In this document: positions 48,485 through 58,000 of the stretch, in pieces | How the letters are laid out: each line of letters opens with the position of its first letter | Position numbering within the stretch: position 1 is the stretch's first letter | Assembly (NCBI RefSeq): GCF_000759475.1 | Contig: NZ_CP009454.1 | Coordinates: forward strand, 806,001-870,000 | Source of the DNA: Pantoea rwandensis | Lineage (GTDB): Bacteria > Pseudomonadota > Gammaproteobacteria > Enterobacterales > Enterobacteriaceae | Length of the DNA: 64,000 bases | Direction: 5' to 3' | The notes under the pieces: model-generated | The model's input: the letters and a program-made list of their open reading frames with translations, nothing else | Told to the model about the DNA's origin: nothing | The model's database searches: none | Made by a program: the position numbers and the translations under genes

Positions 48485-48966
48485 AGCGGAAAATTCACTC
48501 TGATTTGCCATCTGCGTTGACGCAGGGCAGGAATTAGCTTACAAGGTTTAGCGATTTTTAAAATGGTGTAGCGGAACGCGGCAGGATAACCTTCCGATGG
48601 GCGTCAGTCACAAGCGATACTGGCGTCAGAATATATTTTCCCTAAATAATTCGAGTTAAAGCACGGCGGTGAAAGCGTTAATTCCTAAGCTTATATCTGT
48701 AAGTTTAAGGGACGCGAAGACACGGCCAGCGCGCATGGTGCTTGAAGTGTGAGGGAAAACAGGAGGGGCGTTACCGTCTCGCGAACCACAGACCGGTCCT
48801 GTTACAAGGTCGCCGGGGGCAATTTATTCGGTTGCCAAACGGCCATGAGTGTTGAGATAATTTTCCGTCTGACTCTTGTTAATGCTCATGAGGTCTCAGT
48901 TCCTGTCCCGCCAGCACTATGCTGAACGCGGGGTATCATCAACGAATTCTTAGTAATACCGATAAA
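48485..48966. promoter_or_regulatory. hofQ-aroK gap
   Basis: This 482-base gap holds an ERIC element at 48636-48759 and otherwise no gene. The 200 bases before aroK should contain promoters of the aroK superoperon. I see no clear terminator for hofQ and no confident -10/-35 pair. The bases just before aroK (TAATACCGATAAA) lack a good ribosome binding site. Confidence 0.3.
48636..48759. repeat. ERIC element between hofQ and aroK
   Basis: A 124-base copy with inverted ends TTTTCCCT and AGGGAAAA. It has CTAAATAATTCGAG near one end and GCTTGAAGTGTGAGGG near the other; the central stem is diverged (CCTAAGCTTAT). Confidence 0.85.
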
Positions 48967-49488
48967 ATGGCAGAGAAACGCAATATCTTTCTGGTTGGGC
49001 CGATGGGTGCCGGCAAAAGCACTATTGGTCGTCAGTTAGCTCAGCAACTCAATATGGAATTTTTCGATTCCGATCAGGAAATTGAGCGACGTACCGGAGC
49101 GGATGTAGGCTGGGTATTTGATGTGGAAGGCGAAGACGGTTTCCGCGATCGCGAAGAGAAGATCATTAATGAACTCACCGAGAAACAAGGCATTGTCCTG
49201 GCGACCGGTGGTGGTTCTGTCAAATCCCGTGAAACCCGCAATCGTCTCTCCGCCCGCGGCGTGGTCGTTTATCTTGAAACGACTATCGAAAAGCAACTTG
49301 CTCGTACACAGCGTGATAAAAAACGTCCGTTGTTGCAGGTTGAAGAGCCACCGCGCGAAGTACTGGAAGCTTTAGCTGGCGAACGTAATCCACTTTATGA
49401 AGAGATCGCTGACGTCACTATTCGCACTGACGATCAAAGTGCAAAAGTTGTCGCCAATCAGATCATCAACATGCTGGAAAAAAATTAA
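48967..49488 (+). CDS. aroK: Shikimate kinase 1
   Basis: P-loop kinase of 173 residues that phosphorylates shikimate with ATP. Walker A is GPMGAGKST (11-19). Substrate residues are in [13 protein letters not shown] and [14 protein letters not shown]. It is almost identical in pattern to E. coli AroK. The frame is open upstream to 48919; the ATG at 48967 gives the family start [12 protein letters not shown]. It opens the aroK-aroB-damX-dam-rpe-gph-trpS series. Confidence 0.97.
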   Translation: MAEKRNIFLVGPMGAGKSTIGRQLAQQLNMEFFDSDQEIERRTGADVGWVFDVEGEDGFRDREEKIINELTEKQGIVLATGGGSVKSRETRNRLSARGVVVYLETTIEKQLARTQRDKKRPLLQVEEPPREVLEALAGERNPLYEEIADVTIRTDDQSAKVVANQIINMLEKN

Positions 49489-49527
49489 TCCAGCGCCCTG
49501 ACGGCTCAGCAATAGGTATCGGTCATC

Positions 49528-50616
49528 ATGGAGAAGATCACTGTCTCACTCGGGGATCGTAGTTACCCCATCACCATCGCTGCCGGACTGTTTAACGATC
49601 CGGCTTCTTTTTGGCCGCTAAAAGCAGGCGATAACGCCATGCTGGTGACCAATGAGACGCTTGCCCCGATCTACCTCGACAAGCTGTCAGCACTGCTTTC
49701 GCAGGCGGGCGTGAAGGTGGATCAGGTGATTTTACCTGATGGTGAAAAGTACAAGACGCTCGCTGTGATGGACGATGTCTTCACCGCGCTGCTGCAGAAA
49801 CCGCATGGACGTGATACCACGTTAATTGCGCTCGGCGGCGGTGTGATTGGTGATCTCACTGGGTTTGCCGCTGCGAGCTATCAACGCGGTGTGCGCTTTA
49901 TCCAGGTACCGACAACGCTGCTGTCTCAGGTCGACTCTTCGGTCGGCGGTAAAACAGCCGTCAACCATCCGCTGGGCAAAAACATGATTGGTGCCTTCTA
50001 CCAGCCCGCCTCAGTGGTGGTCGATACCGATTGCCTGGCTACGCTGCCGGCGCGCGAATTGGCGTCTGGTCTAGCGGAAGTGATCAAATACGGCATTATC
50101 CTCGACGGGGAATTCTTCCAGTGGCTGGAGCAGAATCTTGATGCTCTGCTGGCACTGGATCAGCAAGCCCTGGCCTACTGTATCCGTCGCTGCTGTGAAC
50201 TCAAAGCTGAAGTGGTTGCCGCCGATGAACGTGAAAACGGTCAACGCGCACTGCTCAATCTGGGCCATACTTTTGGTCATGCGATTGAAGCGCACATGGG
50301 CTATGGCAACTGGTTACACGGTGAAGCGATTGCGGCGGGAATGGTCATGGCTGCCCGTACCGCCGAACGGCTGGGTCAGTTCACTTCGACGGATACCGAT
50401 CGCATTATTGCGCTATTTTTGCGAGCGGGTTTACCGGTGCACGGCCCGGCAAGCATGCAAGCAGAAGCGTATCTTCCGCACATGATGCGCGATAAAAAAG
50501 TGCTGGCGGGTGAAATGCGTTTGGTGCTGCCTCTCGCAATTGGTCGCTCTGAAGTGCGCGCAGGTGTGGCACATGATATGGTGCTGGCTGCGATTAACGA
50601 TTGTATAAAATACTGA
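49528..50616 (+). CDS. aroB: 3-Dehydroquinate synthase
   Basis: NAD- and zinc-dependent enzyme of 362 residues that cyclises DAHP in the shikimate pathway. NAD contacts are in [13 protein letters not shown] and [30 protein letters not shown]. Zinc ligands lie in [37 protein letters not shown]. It starts 39 bases after aroK. The ending is followed by an ERIC element before damX. Confidence 0.97.
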   Translation: MEKITVSLGDRSYPITIAAGLFNDPASFWPLKAGDNAMLVTNETLAPIYLDKLSALLSQAGVKVDQVILPDGEKYKTLAVMDDVFTALLQKPHGRDTTLIALGGGVIGDLTGFAAASYQRGVRFIQVPTTLLSQVDSSVGGKTAVNHPLGKNMIGAFYQPASVVVDTDCLATLPARELASGLAEVIKYGIILDGEFFQWLEQNLDALLALDQQALAYCIRRCCELKAEVVAADERENGQRALLNLGHTFGHAIEAHMGYGNWLHGEAIAAGMVMAARTAERLGQFTSTDTDRIIALFLRAGLPVHGPASMQAEAYLPHMMRDKKVLAGEMRLVLPLAIGRSEVRAGVAHDMVLAAINDCIKY

Positions 50617-50617
50617 A

Positions 50618-50742
50618 GATATCCGGAATAAGTTGAGCTGCAGCAAGGTGGCCATCGCATGCGTTCCAGGCGCTGACATCAGTGAGATGTCTGGATGCAT
50701 AGGATGCAGCCAACGTCGTTTCAGCTCGAAGTATCACGGATA
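50618..50742. repeat. ERIC element between aroB and damX
   Basis: A 125-base copy with ends GATATCCGGAATAAGTTGAG and AGCTCGAAGTATCACGGATA, which mirror each other. The centre is diverged (CGCTGACATCAGTGAGATGT). It sits inside what is a single transcription unit in E. coli and would fold into a long hairpin in the RNA. Confidence 0.85.
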
Positions 50743-50799
50743 AAGCAGTGAGTGGTGATGCGGTGCGTGGGAAGCGTGCTGTTTTACGGAGGAGGCTAG

Positions 50800-51834
50800 A
50801 TGGATGAGTTCAAACCGGAAGACGAGTTAAAACCTGATGCCAGTGACCGCCGTCCAACGCGGCCACGCAAAACGTCTTCTGCGCCGAAAGCGAAGGTACC
50901 TGTTTCTCGTCAGCATATGATGATGGGGATCGGCATCCTTGTTCTGCTGTTGGTGGTGCTGGGTATTGGTTCGGCATTGACCGGTCCGGATGATAAGAAA
51001 CCTGCAAACACGGCCAGCAATGGCAATGCGGCGCCAACGGCAACCGGTGGTGAAAAGAACATCGACCTTTCCGGCTCGACGTCCATGAGTGGCCAGCAAA
51101 GCGCCACACCTTCAGTGGACACACCGCAGACGCCAGCGACATCCTCCTCTTCAGCAGGCGGCGATTCCAACTCGATTTCTATGCCAGCAGTGTCTTCAAC
51201 GCCGACGCAAGCTGCACCTGTCGATACGCCAGCCAATCAGCAACGTGTAACGCTGCCGGGCGATCTCAACAGTGCGCTGAGCAATCAGCAAGGCCAGGTT
51301 GATAACGCGGCACAGGGTGCACAAGGCAACAGTTCATTGCCGACCGCCCCTGCTACCGTAAGCGGTAACGGTAAAGCGATGACGCCTCCGGCGATGCGTT
51401 CTGAGACACCTGCGCGTACCAACAGCAATGGTTCACGTGAAACGCACAGCAACACCGCGCATAAAGCGCCGACCACGTCGAAACCGGCAGCCGGAGCAAA
51501 AGAGAATAAAACGCATACCACTGCCGCGCACAATGCGCCGGTGAGCGCCAGCAGCGGTGCCAGTAAGTCACTGCCAACGGGCGGTAGTTACACGCTGCAG
51601 TTGAGCGGTGCGTCGAAAGAAGAGAGCCTGAATGCCTGGGCGAAGAAACAAAATCTGAGCGGTTATCACGTGTATAAAACCACGCGTAACGGTCAGCCCT
51701 GGTATGTGTTGGTCAGCGGTGCTTACGCTACGCCAGCCGATGCCAAGCGTGCAGTGGCATCACTGCCGGCTGAAGTCCGTGCGGCAAATCCGTGGGTAAA
51801 ACCGTTGAGTCAGGTGAAGAAAGAAAGTCAGTAA
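50800..51834 (+). CDS. damX: Cell division protein DamX
   Basis: Bitopic septal protein of 344 residues. A charged cytoplasmic head (1-39) is followed by one transmembrane helix (about 41-60), a long Ser/Thr/Ala/Pro-rich periplasmic linker, and a C-terminal SPOR domain (from about 262: GSYTLQLSGASKEESLNAWAKKQ, ending ANPWVKPLSQVKKESQ) that binds denuded septal peptidoglycan. It is shorter than E. coli DamX, mostly in the linker and cytoplasmic part. GGAGGAGG precedes the ATG. Confidence 0.9.
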   Translation: MDEFKPEDELKPDASDRRPTRPRKTSSAPKAKVPVSRQHMMMGIGILVLLLVVLGIGSALTGPDDKKPANTASNGNAAPTATGGEKNIDLSGSTSMSGQQSATPSVDTPQTPATSSSSAGGDSNSISMPAVSSTPTQAAPVDTPANQQRVTLPGDLNSALSNQQGQVDNAAQGAQGNSSLPTAPATVSGNGKAMTPPAMRSETPARTNSNGSRETHSNTAHKAPTTSKPAAGAKENKTHTTAAHNAPVSASSGASKSLPTGGSYTLQLSGASKEESLNAWAKKQNLSGYHVYKTTRNGQPWYVLVSGAYATPADAKRAVASLPAEVRAANPWVKPLSQVKKESQ

Positions 51835-51841
51835 TTGATGT

Positions 51842-51868
51842 GGGGCTGCGATCGCGCGGCCCCGTTTA
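51842..51868 (+). terminator. Hairpin after damX
   Basis: GGGGCTGCG and CGCGGCCCC pair with one G-U wobble around a 4-base loop, followed by GTTTA. Strong stem, weak T tract; it may only dampen read-through into dam, whose start is about 65 bases on. Confidence 0.45.
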
Positions 51869-51930
51869 AAGCGCAAAGCTGCTGTCGGTTCCACCACAGC
51901 CTATAATTAAGATGTAATAACCACGACAGC

Positions 51931-52743
51931 ATGAAGAAAAATCGCGCTTTCCTTAAATGGGCCGGAGGGAAATACCCGCTGCTTGACGATATCCGTCGTC
52001 ATTTGCCACAAGGTGACTGTTTAGTCGAACCTTTTGTGGGTGCCGGTTCCGTGTTCCTCAACACCGATTATGATCGCTATCACCTGGCGGACATCAACGG
52101 TGACCTAATCAATCTCTATAACATCGTTAAAAACCGCACGGCTGAGTTCATTGAAGACGCGCGGCAACTGTTCACGCCTGAAGGTAATATCGCAGAGACC
52201 TATTACGCGCAACGTCTGGCATTTAACGCCAGCAAAGATGAATATCAGCGTGCATTACTGTTTCTCTATCTCAATCGGCATGGTTACAACGGTTTGTGCC
52301 GTTACAATCTGCGCGGTGAGTTCAATGTGCCTTTTGGTCGTTATCGCAAACCTTACTTCCCGGAAGCGGAGCTGTTGTGGTTTGCCGAACGGGCGCAAAA
52401 AGCGACCTTTGTCTGTGAATCGTACGATGTTACTCTGAACAACGCCCCTGCTGGCTCAGTGGTTTATTGCGATCCGCCGTATGCGCCCTTGTCGGCGACG
52501 GCGAACTTTACCGCGTACCACACCAATAGCTTTAGCCTGCGCGAGCAGCAGCATCTGGCCGAGCTGGCAAATAAGCTGGCACATGAAAACAGCATACCGG
52601 TGCTGATTTCCAACCACGACACGCTGCTTACGCGTGAGTGGTATCAGAATGCGGTTTTACACGTAGTCAAAGCCCGGCGTTCCATCAGCCGAAGCATAAG
52701 TGGTCGCACTCAGGTTGACGAACTGCTGGCGCTTTTCCGCTAG
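51931..52743 (+). CDS. dam: DNA adenine methyltransferase Dam
   Basis: GATC-specific N6-adenine methyltransferase of 270 residues. SAM-binding motifs are [12 protein letters not shown] at the N-terminus and [13 protein letters not shown]. The catalytic DPPY is at residues 181-184 in [11 protein letters not shown], the same position as in E. coli Dam. It acts in mismatch repair, replication timing and gene regulation. It lacks a strong ribosome binding site, consistent with low expression. rpe follows after 65 bases. Confidence 0.97.
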   Translation: MKKNRAFLKWAGGKYPLLDDIRRHLPQGDCLVEPFVGAGSVFLNTDYDRYHLADINGDLINLYNIVKNRTAEFIEDARQLFTPEGNIAETYYAQRLAFNASKDEYQRALLFLYLNRHGYNGLCRYNLRGEFNVPFGRYRKPYFPEAELLWFAERAQKATFVCESYDVTLNNAPAGSVVYCDPPYAPLSATANFTAYHTNSFSLREQQHLAELANKLAHENSIPVLISNHDTLLTREWYQNAVLHVVKARRSISRSISGRTQVDELLALFR

Positions 52744-52808
52744 CCTGTTTCGTCCGCGACCAACGCATTACGCCAGCTCTGGCTGGCGCACAAAATTGGG
52801 AGAATCGG

Positions 52809-53492
52809 ATGAAACAATTTTTGCTGGCCCCTTCAATTCTTGCTGCTGACTTTGCTCGCCTGGGCGAAGATACCGCCAAAGCGCTGGCAGCAGGCGGGGA
52901 TGTGGTGCATTTCGACGTGATGGATAACCACTATGTGCCTAATCTGACCATGGGGCCAATGGTGCTGAAAGCGCTGCGCGACTATGGCATTACGGCACCG
53001 ATTGATGTGCATCTGATGGTGAAACCGGTGGATGCGCTGATTCCAGAGTTCGCTAAAGCGGGCGCGACTTACATTACCTTCCATCCTGAAGCCAGTGAGC
53101 ACGTTGACCGCACGCTGCAACTGATCAAAGAGCACGGCTGTAAAGCGGGTCTGGTGTTCAATCCGGCGACGCCGCTCGATTACCTCGACTACGTGATGGA
53201 TAAACTCGACATCATTCTGCTGATGTCAGTGAACCCTGGCTTCGGCGGTCAATCTTTCATTCCTGGCACGCTGGACAAATTGCGTCAGGCGCGTCGTCTG
53301 ATTGATCAAAGCGGTTACGATATCCGTCTGGAAGTGGACGGTGGCGTGAAGATCGATAACATCGGTCAGATCGCGGCGGCAGGTGCGGATATGTTTGTGG
53401 CTGGTTCAGCTATCTTTGGCCACCCCGATTACAAGAAAGTGATCGACGAAATGCGCGGCGAACTGGAGAAAGTTAATGGCTCATTTCACTGA
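52809..53492 (+). CDS. rpe: Ribulose-phosphate 3-epimerase
   Basis: TIM-barrel pentose phosphate enzyme of 227 residues. Metal and catalytic residues are in [18 protein letters not shown] (His, Asp), VHLMV (His) and the Asp of LEVDGGVK. The family segment [12 protein letters not shown] is present. GGGAGAA lies before the ATG. Its last 17 bases overlap gph, so the two are translationally coupled. Confidence 0.97.
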   Translation: MKQFLLAPSILAADFARLGEDTAKALAAGGDVVHFDVMDNHYVPNLTMGPMVLKALRDYGITAPIDVHLMVKPVDALIPEFAKAGATYITFHPEASEHVDRTLQLIKEHGCKAGLVFNPATPLDYLDYVMDKLDIILLMSVNPGFGGQSFIPGTLDKLRQARRLIDQSGYDIRLEVDGGVKIDNIGQIAAAGADMFVAGSAIFGHPDYKKVIDEMRGELEKVNGSFH

Positions 53493-54153
53493 TATCCGCG
53501 CGCTGGCGTTTGATCTCGATGGCACGCTGGTCGATAGCGCACCGGGTCTGTCCCAGGCCATCGATCATGCTTTAGGTGATTTGCAGCTGCCGCCGCCCGG
53601 CGTTGCGCTGGCCTCCACCTGGATTGGCAATGGCGCAGATGTGATGATGACACGCGCGCTGACCTGGGCATTAGGCCGCGAACCGCACGCCGAGGAGCAG
53701 CGCGACGCGCGCTCGTTGTTCGATAAGTACTACGCCGAAACAGTGGAAGCGGGCAGCACGCTGTTTCCGCAGGTGAAAGAGACGCTGGCGGCGCTGCACG
53801 CCAAAGGCTTGCCGATGGCCATCGTCACCAATAAGCCGACGCCGTTTGTCGCGCCTTTGCTGCAATCGCTGGGCATTGCCGATTTCTTCACGCTGATTAT
53901 TGGCGGTGATGATGTGGTGGTGAAAAAGCCCCATCCGGCAGCGATCTTCCTTGTTTTGGGTCACTTTGGCGTACTGCAAAAAGAATTACTGTTTGTCGGT
54001 GATTCTCGTAATGATATTCACGCAGCTCAGGCTGCGGGTGTACCCAATGTCGGTATGACTTTTGGCTACAACTATGGCGAGCCGATTGCCGCCAGCCAAC
54101 CCGATTTAACTCTCGATACTTTTAGCGAACTTTTGCCCGCTCTCGGGCTGTAA
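53476..54153 (+). CDS. gph: Phosphoglycolate phosphatase
   Basis: HAD phosphatase of 225 residues that clears 2-phosphoglycolate, for example from repair of oxidised DNA ends. Motif I is [16 protein letters not shown], motif II IVTNKPT, the Lys is in VVKKPHPA and motif IV is [17 protein letters not shown]. It starts inside the end of rpe and is followed after 15 bases by trpS. Confidence 0.96.
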   Translation: MAHFTDIRALAFDLDGTLVDSAPGLSQAIDHALGDLQLPPPGVALASTWIGNGADVMMTRALTWALGREPHAEEQRDARSLFDKYYAETVEAGSTLFPQVKETLAALHAKGLPMAIVTNKPTPFVAPLLQSLGIADFFTLIIGGDDVVVKKPHPAAIFLVLGHFGVLQKELLFVGDSRNDIHAAQAAGVPNVGMTFGYNYGEPIAASQPDLTLDTFSELLPALGL

Positions 54154-54168
54154 TTATCAGGATATAAC

Positions 54169-55173
54169 ATGAGCAAACCCATCGTTTTCAGCGGCGCCCA
54201 GCCTTCCGGTGAACTGACCATTGGCAACTATATGGGTGCGCTGCGTCAGTGGGTGCAGATGCAGGATGATTTCCACTGCATTTACTGCATCGTCGATCTG
54301 CACGCCATCACCGTTCGTCAGGACCCTGCTGCGCTGCGCAAAGCCACGCTGGATACGTTAGCGTTGTACCTTGCCTGCGGTATCGACCCGGCAAAAAGCA
54401 CCATCTTTGTACAGTCGCATGTGCCTGAGCACGCGCAGCTGAGCTGGGTGCTGAACTGCTATGCCTACTTTGGCGAGCTGAGCCGTATGACGCAGTTTAA
54501 GGATAAGTCCGCGCGTTATTCTGAAAACATCACCGCGGGTTTGTTCGATTACCCGGTGCTGATGGCGGCCGATATTCTGCTGTATCAGACCAACCAGGTG
54601 CCCGTGGGCGAAGATCAGAAGCAGCATCTGGAACTGAGCCGCGATATCGCCGGTCGTTTCAACGCACTGTATGGCGATGTGTTCAAAATTCCTGAGCCGT
54701 TTATTCCGAAATCAGGCGCACGTGTGATGTCGCTGCTGGAACCGACCAAGAAAATGTCGAAGTCGGATGACAACCGCAACAACGTGATCGGCCTGCTGGA
54801 AGACACCAAAGCGGTAGTGAAGAAGATCAAACGCGCGGTAACTGACTCCGCTGAGCCGCCAGTCGTACGCTACGACGTCAAAGAAAAAGCCGGTGTCTCT
54901 AACCTGCTGGATATCTTGTCGGGTGTCACCGGCAAGTCGATTCCACAGCTGGAGCAGGAATTCGAAGGCAAGATGTATGGCCACCTGAAAGGCGAAGTGG
55001 CGGAAGCGGTTTCCGGCATGCTGACTGAGCTGCAGGAGCGTTATCATCGTTTCCGTAATGATGAAGCTTTCCTGAATCAGGTCATGCGCGATGGTGCCAC
55101 CAAGGCCCGTGCGCAGGCGCAAGAGACACTGAAGAAAGTCTACGAAGCAGTGGGTTTTGTGGCTCAGCCTTAA
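54169..55173 (+). CDS. trpS: Tryptophanyl-tRNA synthetase
   Basis: Class I aminoacyl-tRNA synthetase of 334 residues, the E. coli length. The HIGH-type motif is in [17 protein letters not shown] and the KMSKS motif is intact in [14 protein letters not shown]. It charges tRNA-Trp in the cytoplasm. It is the last gene of the aroK series and is followed by a strong terminator. Confidence 0.98.
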   Translation: MSKPIVFSGAQPSGELTIGNYMGALRQWVQMQDDFHCIYCIVDLHAITVRQDPAALRKATLDTLALYLACGIDPAKSTIFVQSHVPEHAQLSWVLNCYAYFGELSRMTQFKDKSARYSENITAGLFDYPVLMAADILLYQTNQVPVGEDQKQHLELSRDIAGRFNALYGDVFKIPEPFIPKSGARVMSLLEPTKKMSKSDDNRNNVIGLLEDTKAVVKKIKRAVTDSAEPPVVRYDVKEKAGVSNLLDILSGVTGKSIPQLEQEFEGKMYGHLKGEVAEAVSGMLTELQERYHRFRNDEAFLNQVMRDGATKARAQAQETLKKVYEAVGFVAQP

Positions 55174-55196
55174 GCGACGAGCGGTATGATCTAACA

Positions 55197-55229
55197 ACGG
55201 CGAGTTGTCATGACTCGCCGTTTTTTTAT
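55197..55229 (+). terminator. Rho-independent terminator after trpS
   Basis: CGGCGAGT and ACTCGCCG pair around a 7-base loop and are followed by seven T. It ends the aroK-trpS transcription series. Confidence 0.92.
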
Positions 55230-55275
55230 GAATTTGCGCGTAAGACCTCGCCCAATCGTACGGGTGCAGCCAAGT

Positions 55276-56640
55276 TTAAAACCAGCGTAACTGGCGGCGC
55301 AGGCTGACCACGCGCCCGACGATAATCAGCGCTGGGCTGGCAAACTGCTGCGCCAGCGTGTTGAGTTCAGCCAGCGTTGCGGTCTCTACCCGTTGCTCTG
55401 ATGTCGTGCCGTTCTGCACGATGGCGACCGGCATTGTTGCATCCATACCATGCTGCAACAGCTGGCGCTGAATCTCGGGTGCCTGATTCAGGCCCATGTA
55501 GAACACCAACGTTTGCTGTTCTGCTGCCAGCTTACTCCACTCAATTTCGCCCTGCTGTTGCAGATGGCCGGTAACAAAGCGCACACTCTGGGCGTGATCG
55601 CGATGTGTCAGTGGAATGCCGCTGTAGGCGGCACAGCCCGATGCGGCGGTAATACCCGGTACCACGCTGAACGGAATGTGGTGCTGTGCCAGCACCTCCA
55701 GCTCCTCGCCGCCACGACCAAAAATAAAGGGATCGCCGCCTTTCAGTCGCACCACACGTTTGCCGCTCTGGGCCTGCTCCAGCAGAAGCTGGTTGATTTG
55801 TGACTGTGGGACGCAGTGATGTCCCGCCTGTTTACCGACAAAGATGCGCTCTGCATCGCGGCGCACCAGGTTGAGAATCGGTTCGGATACCAGGCGGTCA
55901 TACACCACCACATCGGCCTGCTGGATACACTGCAACCCTTTTAGTGTCAGCAATCCGGCATCGCCCGGACCCGCGCCCACCAGCACCACTTCACCTTGTT
56001 GTGACAGCGGCGCATTGAACAGCGTATCAACGATATGATCGGCGCGTGGCTGGTCGCGATTAGCCAGCGTTTGTGCCAAACGATCGCTGGCAAAGAAGCG
56101 TTCCCAAAAAGCCCGGCGCTGTCCCATGCTGGCGAAAGTGTTCTTCACCCGACTGCGCAGTGTGCCAGCGAGTGAAGCCAGTTGGCCTAAATGCTGTGGC
56201 AGCATCGCTTCCAGCTTCTCGCGTAGCAGGCGAGCCAGCACCGGAGCACGACCACCGGAGGACACCGCAATCATCAGCGGGGAGCGATCGATAATCGATG
56301 GCATGATAGCGCTGGCTTCCTGTGGTGCATCCACCAGATTGCAGAAGATGCGGCGTGCTTCGGCAGCATCGCCCACTTGCTGATTCACGGTGTCATCGTC
56401 GGTGGCGGCAATCACCAGCCAGCAGCCTTCTAGCCAGCACTCTTCAAAGGTGCCGGACATGAGGTGCAACTTTCCCTGCTCGGCCCACTGCTGAAATACA
56501 GGGGAGAAATCCAGTGCGCCGACGTGCAGATCGGCACCGGCATCCAGCAGCAGGCGCGCTTTGCGTTCTGCCACATCGCCACCGCCAACCAGTAAGCAGC
56601 GTTTGCCCTTCAGGCGGCAAAACAGTGGAAAATAGTCCAT
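55276..56640 (-). CDS. cysG: Siroheme synthase CysG
   Basis: Trifunctional enzyme of 454 residues. The N-terminal part is the precorrin-2 dehydrogenase/ferrochelatase with the NAD motif [17 protein letters not shown] and the Ser-rich ISSGG-type site ([20 protein letters not shown]). The C-terminal part, from about residue 215, is uroporphyrinogen-III methyltransferase ([52 protein letters not shown]). It makes the siroheme needed by NirB, which explains its place after nirBDC. A REP pair fills the gap to nirC. Confidence 0.96.
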   Translation of the reverse strand: MDYFPLFCRLKGKRCLLVGGGDVAERKARLLLDAGADLHVGALDFSPVFQQWAEQGKLHLMSGTFEECWLEGCWLVIAATDDDTVNQQVGDAAEARRIFCNLVDAPQEASAIMPSIIDRSPLMIAVSSGGRAPVLARLLREKLEAMLPQHLGQLASLAGTLRSRVKNTFASMGQRRAFWERFFASDRLAQTLANRDQPRADHIVDTLFNAPLSQQGEVVLVGAGPGDAGLLTLKGLQCIQQADVVVYDRLVSEPILNLVRRDAERIFVGKQAGHHCVPQSQINQLLLEQAQSGKRVVRLKGGDPFIFGRGGEELEVLAQHHIPFSVVPGITAASGCAAYSGIPLTHRDHAQSVRFVTGHLQQQGEIEWSKLAAEQQTLVFYMGLNQAPEIQRQLLQHGMDATMPVAIVQNGTTSEQRVETATLAELNTLAQQFASPALIIVGRVVSLRRQLRWF

Positions 56641-56715
56641 CGCTCATCCTCAAAAAAGCCCGCGAGCCGTGCGATGGTAATCAGTTAAGCAACTTAGTTT
56701 CGGTACGCATAATCC

Positions 56716-56773
56716 GTAGCGGCGCGATTTATCGCGCAGGCGCTTAAACACGCGCAATAAATTGCGCCGCTGC
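56716..56773. repeat. Inverted pair of REP palindromes between nirC and cysG
   Basis: A plus-strand copy (56716-56737, GTAGCGGCGCGATTTATCGC) faces a minus-strand copy (56752-56773). They match the units at 26-88 and after iolE. In the nir transcript they would fold as hairpins between nirC and cysG. Confidence 0.75.
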
Positions 56774-56839
56774 AAATCTGTGTGACCGTTAATGTTGATA
56801 ACGTGATTCACATAACGAGGTTCGTGGGCTTAGAAACAT

Positions 56840-57643
56840 TTAAACCGATTTGAGCGCAGCGGCTTGTGTCGCCACTTGCGGTCTTTGAGCTTGCGGGGTG
56901 GCGTACCAATAACCGAGGCCCATTAACACCATACCAGAGAACATATTACCCAGCGTCACCCACAGCAGGTTATGGCCGATGCCGCTCAAGGTGAGTTCGG
57001 CATTATGCTGACCAAACCACGACAGTGCAAAGACCGTCATATTCGCGACAGAGTGCTCATAGCCGGAGGCGATAAAGGCCAGCAGGCACCACCAGATGGC
57101 AATGAATTTTGCCGTGCCTTCGGTGCGCACTGCCATCCAGATCGCCAGACACACCAGCCAGTTGCACAGCGCCCCTTTAAAGAACAGCGCCATTGCCGGT
57201 TGCGTGGTTTTCGCCAGCGCCGCGCTGTGAATCAGTGCGCCTGCATTGGGCAGCATCGCGCCTGCCGCGTAGTAATAGAGCAGGGCGACAAATACCGAGC
57301 CGATCAGGTTGCCCAGCCAGGTTTGCGGCAGCACACACCACATCTGACCCTGGCTAATGCTACCGGCTTTAACGCCCACGGTGAGGAACATCGTATGGCC
57401 CGTAAACAGTTCTGACCCTGCAATGATCACCAGGGTCAGAGCGATACCAAAGGTAGCGCCCATGACTAACGGACGCCAGGCTGGATCGGCCAGATTGCCG
57501 AGGGTGAAAATCAGGATGATGGCGAGGCCAACGTAAGCGCCCGCCATCGCCGAACTGATCCAGAAGGCCAGCGGGCTGTGTTGTGCCGTACGCACAATGC
57601 GCGCCGCGTTGGCGGCGCAGGTATTCAGGGTGTCAGTAAACAT
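56840..57643 (-). CDS. nirC: Nitrite transporter NirC
   Basis: Formate/nitrite transporter family channel of 267 residues with six transmembrane helices and internal repeat symmetry. It moves nitrite across the inner membrane for NirBD. Family segments include AGAYVGLAIILIFTLG, GSELFTGHTMFLTVG, and NWLVCLAIWMAVRTEG around the central His of the related channels (here YEHSVANM). It is 30 bases after nirD. Confidence 0.95.
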   Translation of the reverse strand: MFTDTLNTCAANAARIVRTAQHSPLAFWISSAMAGAYVGLAIILIFTLGNLADPAWRPLVMGATFGIALTLVIIAGSELFTGHTMFLTVGVKAGSISQGQMWCVLPQTWLGNLIGSVFVALLYYYAAGAMLPNAGALIHSAALAKTTQPAMALFFKGALCNWLVCLAIWMAVRTEGTAKFIAIWWCLLAFIASGYEHSVANMTVFALSWFGQHNAELTLSGIGHNLLWVTLGNMFSGMVLMGLGYWYATPQAQRPQVATQAAALKSV

Positions 57644-57673
57644 AGTGACGTCTCATAAAGTAAAAGAATTCTG

Positions 57674-58000
57674 TCAGGCGCACACTTCGACCTGGCCCGC
57701 AGTAACGCGCACCGGATAGCTCGCCACGGAACGGGCGGCATCTTCCAGGCAGACGCCATCGCTTAAACGGAAGCGCTGTTTTTTCAGCGGGCTGGCGACC
57801 CACAGCGTGTGCTGATGTTCGGCAATCAGGCCGCGTGACAGCACGCTGGCGGCGGAGAAAGGATCGATGTTACTCAGCGCATAGAGTTGCTCATCATCAT
57901 GCGGACGGAAGATGGCAATCTGCTGGCCTTTCACCAGCGCGCAGACGCCGGTGGCAGGCAGGATTTGTTCGAGTTCACACACGGAATGCCACTGGCTCAT
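57674..58000 (-). CDS. nirD: Nitrite reductase small subunit NirD
   Basis: Small subunit of the cytoplasmic NADH-dependent nitrite reductase, 108 residues as in E. coli. It has a Rieske-like beta fold without the Cys/His cluster ligands, as usual for NirD. Its start overlaps the nirB stop by four bases (ATGA), which fits one-to-one production with NirB. Confidence 0.95.
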   Translation of the reverse strand: MSQWHSVCELEQILPATGVCALVKGQQIAIFRPHDDEQLYALSNIDPFSAASVLSRGLIAEHQHTLWVASPLKKQRFRLSDGVCLEDAARSVASYPVRVTAGQVEVCA

